Below, piece by piece: positions 17,357 to 24,551 of a stretch of 64,000 nt of DNA; position 1 is the first letter of the stretch, and each line of letters starts with the position of its first letter. The position numbers and the translations under genes were made by a program. Below the pieces are notes generated by a model. That model did no database searches, was not told where the DNA came from, and worked only from the letters and a program-made list of their open reading frames with translations. The stretch lies in the NCBI GenBank assembly GCA_963847345.1, contig CAWJZU010000020.1, forward strand, positions 310,001-374,000, in the 5' to 3' direction. Source of the DNA: DATARH01 sp963847345 (GTDB taxonomy: Bacteria > Pseudomonadota > Alphaproteobacteria > ATCC43930 > CGMCC-115725).

Positions 17357-18951
17357 TGAGTACGCTGCATGAGATCCTGCAGCAGCAGCTTCGCCTCTTC
17401 CAGTCTTTTTTCCTCGACCAGAACCTGAGCAAGGTTCACGGCGGCTGGTATGAAATCCCGGTTCTGATCAATAATGCGGCGAAAAATCGCTTCAGCCTCC
17501 GGCAGGCGCTTTTGTGCCAAACGTACCGAACCCAGCAGGTTTTGAACTACCGGATCGTCCGTAGCGCTCGTTGCCAGAGCATCTGCAACTGTTGCGGCTT
17601 TAGGGAGATTAGCTTGACGCAACGCGGCGATTGCGACAGCCGCATCTGGTGTTTTCGGCGTGAGGACCTTCTCGATCTCCACCAAATCGCCAGCGGCGTC
17701 ACCATATATCATGAGCAAAACCGCGACCTCCGGGCGCGCGGTGATTTCGGGCTGGGCCGCGGCCACGTCCTGAAACAATTGGATCACTTGATCGGGATGT
17801 CCGCTTGCCAGATAGGCGCGGGCAAGCTCTGTAACCGCCGCCTGATCCGACGGGTTCGCCTTGACTAGAGGTTCAAGCAGTTTGATGGCGGCTGCGGCAT
17901 CCTTGCGGCGCAGCGCGATCTCAGCGCGCAGCCGCCCGACACCCGAAGCATTCGGCTGTTTTGCCTGGAATTTCGCAAGATAGTTTTCGGCAGTCTCGAA
18001 CAGACCTCGTCGAAATTTGACCACTCCGGCCAGATAATAGGCAATCGGCATTCGATCAAAAGCGCCGCTGGCATTGGTCAACAACTGATCTGCCTCTGCT
18101 AATCTATCTTCACGCGCCAGAACGAGCGCAGCGAGAAATTTTATTTGTGAATTCCCGCTCATTTTGCTCGCTTGCCGCAGGTCCCGTTGCGCCGCGGAAA
18201 GCTTATTGTCGCTGATTAACGCGTCGATACGACCGGTCAACGCTGGAACGCTGGTGGGACGCGCCTCAAGAACCTTGCTGAACGCCGCGATTGCGCCGTC
18301 GGCATCTCCCTCCGCACGAAGTAAATATCCAAGCGTTCGAGTTGTAGCTAGTTGGTTGGGAGCCGTATCGCGCGCCGCGTCGAGCTGCTCGTGTGCCTCG
18401 GGGAGTTTACGCGCCAAGATCAACAGACGTGCCAGCGCGATACGGGCTCGCCAGGAACTAGGATCAAGTTTCACGGCATCGCGTACCATGCTCTCGGCGT
18501 TGTCAAGGTTTCCGGAGTGGAGGTAGGCGAGGCCTAAACTCAACCGAACCAACGACTCAGCCGGAGCTTTCCTATCATTGGGCTTTATCTCGCGGAAGAG
18601 CGCGCTATAGTCATCTTCCAAATATAACGCCCAGGCAAGCTGTGCATCCAGATCGTCATTGGCCATGCCGCCCCGCCGCGCTGCACGAAATTCCGAAATC
18701 GCGGCGCGCCAATCCCCTCCGTCCAGGTAAATGCGACCGAGCTGGAAGTGCGCCTCGGCGTCATTGGGATTGGCCTTCAACGCATTCCGCAAATCCGCCT
18801 CGCGCCGGCGGAGATCGGCGACGTCATTTTTCTTAGTCGGCTCGTCTGTATCCGCGGCATGCACGGTTGGTACCGTGGTCAGCACAAGGGCAAACGCCGC
18901 GAGCGCCAGAAAAACATTCAAAACATTATTGGTTGACGCGGGGTTTGCCAA
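17353..18951 (-). CDS. Exported TPR-repeat protein, PrsT-like (PEP-CTERM-system type)
   Basis: A 532-residue protein with a Sec-type signal peptide (hydrophobic 12-28, cleavage after VHA) and TPR or TPR-like repeats throughout. The opening repeat pair (LRNALKANPNDAEAHFQLGR, YLDGGDWRAAISEFRAA) and following LALYLEDD-like segment closely recall PrsT, the TPR lipoprotein of PEP-CTERM/exosortase systems. PrsT is usually about 900 residues with a lipobox Cys; this one is shorter and has none, so it is a variant or a relative. It would act in the periplasm, perhaps as a scaffold for export or glycan assembly. It overlaps the GT41 fusion by four bases, so the two are translationally coupled. Confidence 0.8.
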   Translation of the reverse strand: MANPASTNNVLNVFLALAAFALVLTTVPTVHAADTDEPTKKNDVADLRRREADLRNALKANPNDAEAHFQLGRIYLDGGDWRAAISEFRAARRGGMANDDLDAQLAWALYLEDDYSALFREIKPNDRKAPAESLVRLSLGLAYLHSGNLDNAESMVRDAVKLDPSSWRARIALARLLILARKLPEAHEQLDAARDTAPNQLATTRTLGYLLRAEGDADGAIAAFSKVLEARPTSVPALTGRIDALISDNKLSAAQRDLRQASKMSGNSQIKFLAALVLAREDRLAEADQLLTNASGAFDRMPIAYYLAGVVKFRRGLFETAENYLAKFQAKQPNASGVGRLRAEIALRRKDAAAAIKLLEPLVKANPSDQAAVTELARAYLASGHPDQVIQLFQDVAAAQPEITARPEVAVLLMIYGDAAGDLVEIEKVLTPKTPDAAVAIAALRQANLPKAATVADALATSATDDPVVQNLLGSVRLAQKRLPEAEAIFRRIIDQNRDFIPAAVNLAQVLVEEKRLEEAKLLLQDLMQRTQ

Positions 18952-19001
18952 AATGCGCTCCTAGTTCTGATTGGCGGCTGGACGCCAATGGATCAGTGTG
19001 G

Positions 19002-20183
19002 TTAAACCTGGCCGTCCTTGCGCACCAAGAGTCCCTCCTGCAGGAGCCGCTCGGCGAAGGCGACCCTCTCCTGGTCATGCAGATCACCAGGGATCTCGCG
19101 GATCGCGAAAGCGGAACGATTCAATGCAAATTCCAACGCCTCACCAAAGAAGGATGGAAAGACGATGGCGCGCGCACCATAATTGATTCGAACTGTGTCG
19201 CTCTCGCTGTGCATTCGATACACGATGGCGGGCCTCGGGCCGACCACATCGTCGAGACCGAGCGGTTTCGGTTGAAAAAAGTCGACGATCTGACCGGAAA
19301 TATCGAGCGGATAGGTCCTCATCAGCTCGTCCTTGAACTGCGTGATTGCTTCGCGCAGAAAAGTCTCGTCGGCGATTTCCCGGAAAGTTCCCTTCAGCCG
19401 CTTGGCCAACACATCTTCGGGGATTCGAACAAATCCGAGCGGCAGCGCGTGGCACAGGCGCTCGTCTCGAAGAATTGCCGCTCGCACTGCGGCGTGGACC
19501 AGGTCTTCCCAGAACACACCGGTAACACCAAGGGTGATGTGAAGCGACGGTTCCGCGCCACACTCGGCCGCATGCACGAAGCCACGCGGGATATAGATCA
19601 GATCGCCTTGCTCGAGCACGAACGATTGGAGGTCGCCGCGTAGCTCGCGCCCCTCGTCGCCCATTTTATCGCCCTTACCGGGCAGGGTACGGCGCTGCTT
19701 CTCGATCTTCCAATCCTTGGATCCAACGACTTGCAGGATGAAAACGTCGTGATTGTCCCAATGCGGGCTAAAGCCCTTTCCCTGAGCGGGCGTTAGGTAC
19801 AAATTGGTCTGAAAGCGGTGGTTGAGTTCGGCAGCGAGCACCCGGCACAGCAGGCGGAGTCTCGGTTCCCTATGATGCAACTGGTCGAGGACCAGGGTGC
19901 CGCCGTCCCGCATATCCCCGAAAACCGCTTCCACACCCTCCGTTACCATACTCTGATATGATTTGTTTTTCTGCGTGGTCGCGTTGGCAAGCTTAACGTA
20001 ATCAGGCGAGCGGGTGATGGCTTCTTCGAAATCTATGATGCTGAACAGGCCGTCGTAGTAATCGGGCTGCTTGCGATGCACAACCAGTGGCTGCCGCTCC
20101 CAGTAGCGCGATTGGAACTCCTCCTCCGCCACCGGCGCAATAAGCGACGAAAGCGATAGGTTCTGAAGGAACGCGCATACCAT
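19002..20183 (-). CDS. Cupin_4/JmjC oxygenase, ROXA/NO66/MINA53-like
   Basis: A 393-residue Fe(II)/2-oxoglutarate oxygenase of the ribosomal-oxygenase type. The facial triad is visible as HWDNHDVFIL (His141, Asp143) and YIPRGFVHAA (His204). An SKDWKIEKQ segment downstream of the HxD motif is typical of the family, and a winged-helix-like C-terminus ends with LLQEGLLVRKDGQV. Known members hydroxylate Arg or His side chains of ribosomal proteins. ATG at 20183 follows GAGGAG; the upstream ATG at 20198 has no such site. It is a paralogue of the gene at 24552 (shared PVAEEVF-like, WER-PLVVHR and HWDNHDVF segments). The island setting suggests a peptide rather than a ribosomal substrate. Confidence 0.88.
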   Translation of the reverse strand: MVCAFLQNLSLSSLIAPVAEEEFQSRYWERQPLVVHRKQPDYYDGLFSIIDFEEAITRSPDYVKLANATTQKNKSYQSMVTEGVEAVFGDMRDGGTLVLDQLHHREPRLRLLCRVLAAELNHRFQTNLYLTPAQGKGFSPHWDNHDVFILQVVGSKDWKIEKQRRTLPGKGDKMGDEGRELRGDLQSFVLEQGDLIYIPRGFVHAAECGAEPSLHITLGVTGVFWEDLVHAAVRAAILRDERLCHALPLGFVRIPEDVLAKRLKGTFREIADETFLREAITQFKDELMRTYPLDISGQIVDFFQPKPLGLDDVVGPRPAIVYRMHSESDTVRINYGARAIVFPSFFGEALEFALNRSAFAIREIPGDLHDQERVAFAERLLQEGLLVRKDGQV

Positions 20184-20330
20184 CGGTAAACTCCTCAAAA
20201 TACGAGTACGCTGAGGTCACGCACCGGTCGATGTCAGCCGATCGCCTACCGATTTTGCATCGGGTATCGCCCAAACATTAAAATGGCGGCGTCGGACACG
20301 ACCGGGACCCTTCTGATTCGGCACCGCGCC

Positions 20331-21218
20331 TTAGTACGCCACCTTGCTCCACCCGGCAACAAAATCATTCAACTTTAGCTCGCGAACCTTTTCGATGAGT
20401 CGAGTCTTCATTTCTTCCTCAAGCGCCTCCAGTCCGGCGGTCCCTTCGCGCCGCGTGAGCGGTATCCTGAAAAACTCCTCAGTCAGGAGTTGCCGCGTCA
20501 GTTGATTTGCGGCGTGCCAACCGGTCGGCGGAAGAAAAAAGATCCCGATATGCACCGAGGTGCTCAATCCGCTCTCGCATCGGTGCCAATTTCCTCCGGG
20601 TACGAACAACATGTCCCCGGGGTCGAGAACCTCGTCGAAAACAGGATCCGTGTCGTTCGGGGGTACCTGCTTCGGCATCCGGCGGACCGGATCTGACACA
20701 GGGGGACCGAAAATCTGCCAACGCTTGGTCCCTTCGACCTGCAAAATAACAAGGTCCTCGGGATCGTAGTGAATTTTAAACGCGCCGGCACCGGTCCCCG
20801 ACGTGATCACCACGCCTGCGAAAGCGCCCTCCTGCATTTGCGTTCTGATCTCGTCGCACACGCCCGACAACGCCGGCACGTGCTCGTCCAGATGGACAAT
20901 AACAACACTAAAACCGGCCGCCAGAAACTTATCCAGTTTAGTGACGTCGATCTTGCCGTTAGTCGTCCAGCGATCCGCCGGTGCAACCGCGGAGTCTTTT
21001 ACCACTCGGATGTCATCGGGGCGCTTATTTGGATAATCACCCGCTTCGATCATGCACCGAAGAGCCGGCCAACCGAGCACCGGGGCATAGCGGTCGCCAT
21101 TCGCGCCGGGACGGTAGACCAACTCGCGCCGACGCAGCACCTCCAGGAAGTCCGCTTTCGTTAACGGCGAAACCAAATCCGCCAGCGCTGATGGGGCGTC
21201 ATCCGTTAAAGCCGTCAT
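20331..21218 (-). CDS. Cupin-like JmjC-domain oxygenase
   Basis: A 295-residue JmjC/cupin protein distinct from the two ROXA-like ones. The metal triad is HYD (His150, Asp152) in AFKIHYDPEDLVILQVEGTK and His212 in VPGGNWHRCES, so an active Fe(II)/2-oxoglutarate hydroxylase is expected. The ATG at 21218 is preceded by CCGGAGG about 10 bp upstream; the in-frame start at 21248 adds ten poorly conserved residues. It is the first large gene after the Tat-peptide gene, which ends 490 bp upstream on the same strand, and precedes the ROXA-like gene by 147 bp. Substrate unknown; modification of the peptide is inferred. Confidence 0.85.
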   Translation of the reverse strand: MTALTDDAPSALADLVSPLTKADFLEVLRRRELVYRPGANGDRYAPVLGWPALRCMIEAGDYPNKRPDDIRVVKDSAVAPADRWTTNGKIDVTKLDKFLAAGFSVVIVHLDEHVPALSGVCDEIRTQMQEGAFAGVVITSGTGAGAFKIHYDPEDLVILQVEGTKRWQIFGPPVSDPVRRMPKQVPPNDTDPVFDEVLDPGDMLFVPGGNWHRCESGLSTSVHIGIFFLPPTGWHAANQLTRQLLTEEFFRIPLTRREGTAGLEALEEEMKTRLIEKVRELKLNDFVAGWSKVAY

Positions 21219-21707
21219 TGCAAACAATGCCTCCGGCCAACCCGGCAAGACGCCAGCGATTTTGGGTCCGAGACGTCTGCATCGCAGCCGAAGCGATTTA
21301 AATCCGACGACGTCAAGTTTTCAGAAGAGCGGCGTCGCATGGCAGAAAGCCCGGTCCATCACCCTACGAAGGGCAAATGCGCTTCCATCGCCCTTGATTT
21401 GATCACTCGCATGGATAATCGGCAAAGTCAAGACAGACCGAAGACAATCGGGCGCCAGGTCTCGCTCAACGATTGGCTCGATCAAGTGCCGCCAATCGGA
21501 ACGTCAGCCCGTTTTATTGCCTCAGGGGTGGTCTATAACGGAATTTCACCCTAAAACCCTCGGCCTCGTGTGTTTTCCGATGCTTTCGCTAGCTCAGGTT
21601 TGGCTTCGAACACTCCCTCGCACTATCTCCTTACCCGGTCGAGCAGGGTCCCTGCCGTCGCCTCGGCAGGGATCCGACTCTTCCACCAGGACTCCGCGCG
21701 CTGCAAA
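21219..21707. other. 490-bp gap between Tat-peptide gene and JmjC gene
   Basis: I see no convincing gene here on either strand. A strong hairpin lies at 21646-21675: a 12-base arm GGGTCCCTGCCG against CGGCAGGGATCC with one mismatch and a six-base loop, 33 bp after the peptide stop in its direction of transcription. There is no T-run, so it may be an attenuator or mRNA-stabilising element that raises peptide mRNA over downstream enzyme mRNA. A plus-strand frame at 21339-21554 lacks a ribosome site and family likeness and was not called. Confidence 0.5.
21646..21675 (-). terminator. Strong hairpin downstream of the Tat-peptide gene (attenuator-like)
   Basis: Arms at 21646-21657 and 21664-21675 pair over 11 of 12 positions around the loop TCGCCT. 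It begins 33 bp downstream of the peptide stop at 21708. Without a following T-run it is not a canonical intrinsic terminator. RiPP operons often place such a structure between precursor and enzyme genes, but that role here is inferred. Confidence 0.45.
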
Positions 21708-22019
21708 TCAGGCGCGGTCGTCCTGGCTTCCTACAGAATGTGATCGTCCTGGTTTTCCACCCCATTTTGTGGATTGAAGTTCGAATTCGAGGGCAATCGC
21801 GTCGATGTCCTCCTCGTTATTGCCGAACGTGAAGTCGTCAAGAATGTGGATCAGCGTTGCCTCGTACGGCGAAATTTGCGCGAAGGCACTCTTCGACGTC
21901 GCGTTCAGCAACAGTGCCACGGCCGGCGCGGTGACCGCCACCTGGGCCGCGGTCGTCACTACGGTGCGCCGGGATGGCGGCGCGGGTTCGGTATTATCGG
22001 TGTTGGTTTCGTCAGCCAT
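21708..22019 (-). CDS. Small Tat-signal peptide; candidate modified-peptide precursor
   Basis: A 103-residue protein with a polar N-terminus, twin-arginine motif SRRTVV (16-21), an Ala/Val-rich hydrophobic core (24-40) and a probable signal-peptidase site after AFA (residue 47). The mature part is about 56 residues, starting QISPYEATLIHILDDFTFGN. It is rich in Asp, Glu, Asn, Ser and Thr, and contains no Cys. ATG at 22019 follows GAGGAGAAAGATT; the earlier ATG at 22055 is poorer. A well-spaced sigma-54 promoter lies at 22103-22118. I recognise no family with certainty. Its position at the head of two oxygenases, a PrsT-like protein and two TPR-glycosyltransferases suggests a peptide modified in the cytoplasm and exported folded by Tat. 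A small structural Tat protein is the alternative. Confidence 0.65.
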   Translation of the reverse strand: MADETNTDNTEPAPPSRRTVVTTAAQVAVTAPAVALLLNATSKSAFAQISPYEATLIHILDDFTFGNNEEDIDAIALEFELQSTKWGGKPGRSHSVGSQDDRA

Positions 22020-22102
22020 AATCTTTCTCCTCTTCTCGGGCCATCTAGGCGACATGCCGCCAGACGACCCGTTCCATTGCGGGCCCTGCCCGGGGTATCT
22101 CG

Positions 22103-22118
22103 TGCAAGAAGAGAGCCA
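22103..22118 (-). promoter_or_regulatory. Sigma-54 (-24/-12) promoter of the Tat-peptide gene
   Basis: On the minus strand the site reads TGGCTCTCTTCTTGCA, which has GG and GC at the exact spacing of the -24/-12 consensus (TGGC-N7-TTGCA). Transcription would begin near 22092, giving a leader of about 70 bases before the ATG at 22019. The upstream TGTAAA...CGACA box at 22184-22200 would be the activator site. Confidence 0.65.
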
Positions 22119-22183
22119 GCTAGCGAGATTTCCAATGATTTCAACTGTTTAGAGCAGTCGAGCCTTTCGCACCTTAGCGGAAA

Positions 22184-22200
22184 TGTAAAGCTTTTCGACA
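22184..22200. promoter_or_regulatory. Regulatory box 1, TGTAA(A/G)-N7-CGAC(A/G)
   Basis: The 17-mer TGTAAAGCTTTTCGACA is the first of three similar boxes in the divergent region. It lies 66 bp upstream of the sigma-54 promoter of the peptide gene, a normal distance for an enhancer-binding protein. From memory it resembles the box found upstream of PEP-CTERM/exosortase genes controlled by PrsK/PrsR. Confidence 0.6.
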
Positions 22201-22350
22201 GGTCCTCCGGAGCCACTCCCGCCACCGCTAAGCCGCCCCGCGACCTGCTCCGCGCGACGCGAGCAAGGGGAAGCGTCTCGTATCGAGCCATTCGCGCGCG
22301 ACAGATCACGATGCGATCCTGAGTTTTCTGGTTTAGCTCCGCAACGGAAG

Positions 22351-22367
22351 TGTAAAGTTTGTCGACG
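22351..22367. promoter_or_regulatory. Regulatory box 2, TGTAA(A/G)-N7-CGAC(A/G)
   Basis: The 17-mer TGTAAAGTTTGTCGACG matches box 1 at 14 of 17 positions and shares the preceding CGGAA. It lies 167 bp from box 1, midway in the divergent region. Confidence 0.6.
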
Positions 22368-22574
22368 GCCGCTTTTGGCCGCTATTCCGCCGTTGATCAG
22401 CGCCGATCCCGACAATCGCGGGTGCGGTCGCTCTCGAACAGAAGCGCGGCGTGGCGTGCCCGCGCGGTCCATCAGACGACGGCTGTTGCGGCTTGGAACG
22501 TTCGCTGTCCTATCGGCCTCGGGCCGCGTGCCGCGCGAAAGCTGGCGGAAAAAAATCGCGCGACAATTCCGATG

Positions 22575-22591
22575 TGTAAGGTTTACCGACG
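22575..22591. promoter_or_regulatory. Regulatory box 3, TGTAA(A/G)-N7-CGAC(A/G)
   Basis: The 17-mer TGTAAGGTTTACCGACG matches box 2 at 14 of 17 positions. It lies about 190 bp upstream of the sigma-54-like promoter of the FkbM gene, in the same orientation as boxes 1 and 2. Confidence 0.55.
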
Positions 22592-22780
22592 ACGAGCCGT
22601 CATCGCGCGGTGCGCCATGCGACGTCCGGGGTGGTCCGTTCCTTCGGGATGCGGCAGTTGAAAATCGCGCCGAACCTAGCTTATCGTCGCGCTCGGGCGG
22701 TGCTTTTCGGGGTCTCGGCTTCGGCCGACACGCTACGAAATTCCGGAGACCGCATCCGTTACAACGCGGCGAGGCCGGCG

Positions 22781-22796
22781 TGGCATGGCGATTTCA
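22781..22796 (+). promoter_or_regulatory. Sigma-54-like promoter of the FkbM gene
   Basis: TGGCATGGCGATTTCA keeps the -24 element TGGCAYG and the -12 spacing, with TTTCA in place of TTGCA. Transcription would start near 22808, about 23 bp before the chosen ATG at 22831. This agrees with the shorter start rather than the long frame that begins at 22375. Confidence 0.5.
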
Positions 22797-22830
22797 GATT
22801 CCGTCCGGGGTGACAGCGCTGGGCCATAAA

Positions 22831-23616
22831 ATGCGCCGCGGCGTCTCAGTTGCGAGAGCTCCGGCGAATGCGGGAGACGATCTGCAAGTCCGGATTGACA
22901 CGCGCGTGATCGGACGATCGAGTTCCCTAAGGGATTTTTACGACGCATACTTCAACTCGACAAAAGAAAAACGGCTTATCCAGGTTGGCGCCAACGATGG
23001 CATAATGTGCGATCCGCTTCGGCGATTTCTGGGCAAGAGCCGAGACCAAAATTTATCGGCGGTGCTAATCGAGCCTCTTCCCTACTATTACAGGAAATTA
23101 CGCGACCTCTATCGCGACTTTCCCGGGATAACTGTCGTGAATGTTGCCTGCGGCGTATGCCGCGGCCGCGCGCCACTGTATTTCATCGAACCCAGTGTCG
23201 CCGACAAGATGAACGGGAACGGCCCTGCCAACAACTGGGCGCACGGACAGGGAAGTTTTGATCCGAATGTGATTAGATACTGGATCGAGCGAAACAGGTT
23301 CCGCGGCGACGACTATGTCAGGAACATCGAGACTTATCTGCAATCGATCATATCGGTCGACGTCGATATCATCCCGTTGTCCGATATCGCGATGTCCCGA
23401 CAAAATGACAATCTGCTGGTTGCCATTGACGTTCAGGGCTTCGAGCTGGACGTCGTCCGCGGCATCGATTGGAATCATCCGCCGGCGTACATCGTGCTTG
23501 AGGATGATCTCAATAAATCGGGACCGATCAGCGCGTACCTGGGATCGCGAGGGTATTACTACCTTTGCGGCCGAAATGATAAGTTATATGTGCATGGGTC
23601 GAGTTTTGTAATTTAG
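22831..23616 (+). CDS. FkbM family methyltransferase
   Basis: A 261-residue SAM-dependent methyltransferase of the FkbM/Methyltransf_21 type. The SAM loop is IQVGANDG (50-57), the adenosine-ribose acidic site is LIEPLP (79-84), and DVQGFELDVVRG near the C-terminus is the family's conserved D-x-x-G-x-E block. FkbM enzymes O-methylate sugars or small molecules in the cytoplasm. The open frame extends back to 22375, but the first 152 codons have no family likeness and cover boxes 2 and 3. The ATG at 22831, just after a sigma-54-like promoter, is preferred although its ribosome site is weak. It is convergent with the sulfotransferase. A decorating role on the island's peptide or glycan is inferred. 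Confidence 0.82.
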   Translation: MRRGVSVARAPANAGDDLQVRIDTRVIGRSSSLRDFYDAYFNSTKEKRLIQVGANDGIMCDPLRRFLGKSRDQNLSAVLIEPLPYYYRKLRDLYRDFPGITVVNVACGVCRGRAPLYFIEPSVADKMNGNGPANNWAHGQGSFDPNVIRYWIERNRFRGDDYVRNIETYLQSIISVDVDIIPLSDIAMSRQNDNLLVAIDVQGFELDVVRGIDWNHPPAYIVLEDDLNKSGPISAYLGSRGYYYLCGRNDKLYVHGSSFVI

Positions 23617-23690
23617 CGGAGATGCGCCGGACCGGGACGAACAATTAACTCACCATAGCCCGCTCACATCGCCGTTCCGGGTTTTCGGTC

Positions 23691-24530
23691 TTAAGGCTTG
23701 CTATGCTGAGGGGGGCGCCGGTTCGCCCAAGGGAAGGGCTCGTTCGGTGCCGGTAATTTCAAAAAGGAACATAGGCGATCCCAGCCAGCTCCATCCGAAT
23801 AGTCGAAGACGAGGAAGTCGATATGTCTATCGCTGAAGTACTTGATCACCTCGTCGCGATGCCGAAGAAATCGAGCCCGATAGACATCCTCGTTGTAGTC
23901 ATCTAAACCGTAGTACATGCGCCGATATGCCGGTAACAAATCGCCTTTCAAAAATCGGCTGCTTGGCAACCACGCGTCCACATCTCGCAGAGTCAGAATG
24001 AACTTACTGCGCGGATAAATCTCATCCATTTGCTTGTAAATCAGCGGAAAGGGAGAGTTTACCAGTGCGTCGTAGTCGTCGGTGGTTTGACAGCGATAAA
24101 TTTTATTCGATAATCCGGCAGCCATCCAGGGGGCACAATGCAGCGTAAATACACCAAGTTTCCTCAGGGCAACGGCGAGACTTGTCGTCCCCGTCCTGGG
24201 CAAGCCGACTCCGAAAATCTTGAACGGATAAGGTTGATATTCGAAGCTAAACACCTGCTTGAGGAACGCCTCGATAAGAGAGACATCACGAGGCCTGGCT
24301 TTCCAGTCCGATAAAATATATGCCTCAACGATCTCAGGCCGGATGACGTAACGAATCGACGATCCGCCAAACGTGAATTCGCCACTGTTTTGCTCTCTTT
24401 CATAGACAAACGATTTTCCAGTTAAGTTTCTCAAATATCGTAGAGATGCGTCGAGGAAATGCCCTCGGAGTTGGTTGGGAACGGATAGTCGAACGGCCAC
24501 TGGGAAGCTCCATTTTAGATCTATTGCCAC
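23691..24530 (-). CDS. Sulfotransferase family protein
   Basis: A 279-residue protein. The PAPS 5'-phosphosulfate loop is FGVGLPRTGTTSL (106-118), followed by a conserved His near 131, and the 3'-phosphate motif is PRSKFILTLRDVDAW at about 170. The order matches Sulfotransfer_4-type enzymes. About 95 N-terminal residues precede the P-loop and are of unknown type. Such enzymes move sulfate from PAPS to sugars or proteins. The start is GTG at 24530; no strong ribosome site is seen, but the gene lies only 21 bp after the upstream oxygenase gene and may be reached by reinitiation. A role in sulfating the island's product is inferred. Confidence 0.82.
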   Translation of the reverse strand: MAIDLKWSFPVAVRLSVPNQLRGHFLDASLRYLRNLTGKSFVYEREQNSGEFTFGGSSIRYVIRPEIVEAYILSDWKARPRDVSLIEAFLKQVFSFEYQPYPFKIFGVGLPRTGTTSLAVALRKLGVFTLHCAPWMAAGLSNKIYRCQTTDDYDALVNSPFPLIYKQMDEIYPRSKFILTLRDVDAWLPSSRFLKGDLLPAYRRMYYGLDDYNEDVYRARFLRHRDEVIKYFSDRHIDFLVFDYSDGAGWDRLCSFLKLPAPNEPFPWANRRPPQHSKP

Positions 24531-24551
24531 AATGAAGGAGTTTTCTCCACC

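Noticed and set aside
20184..20330. Sigma-54 promoter in front of the ROXA-like gene
   Set aside because: No GG-N10-GC pair with TGG/TTGC context on the minus strand; the gene is more simply read from the upstream promoter.
21339..21554. Possible 71-residue plus-strand gene between the peptide and JmjC genes
   Set aside because: No ribosome-binding site, no recognisable pattern, and opposite to the operon direction. A 20-codon GTG frame on the minus strand near 21540-21605 was rejected for the same reasons.
22375..22830. N-terminal extension of 152 codons on the FkbM gene
   Set aside because: It has no methyltransferase likeness, covers two regulatory boxes and the sigma-54-like promoter, and is rich in Arg and Ser as shadow frames are.
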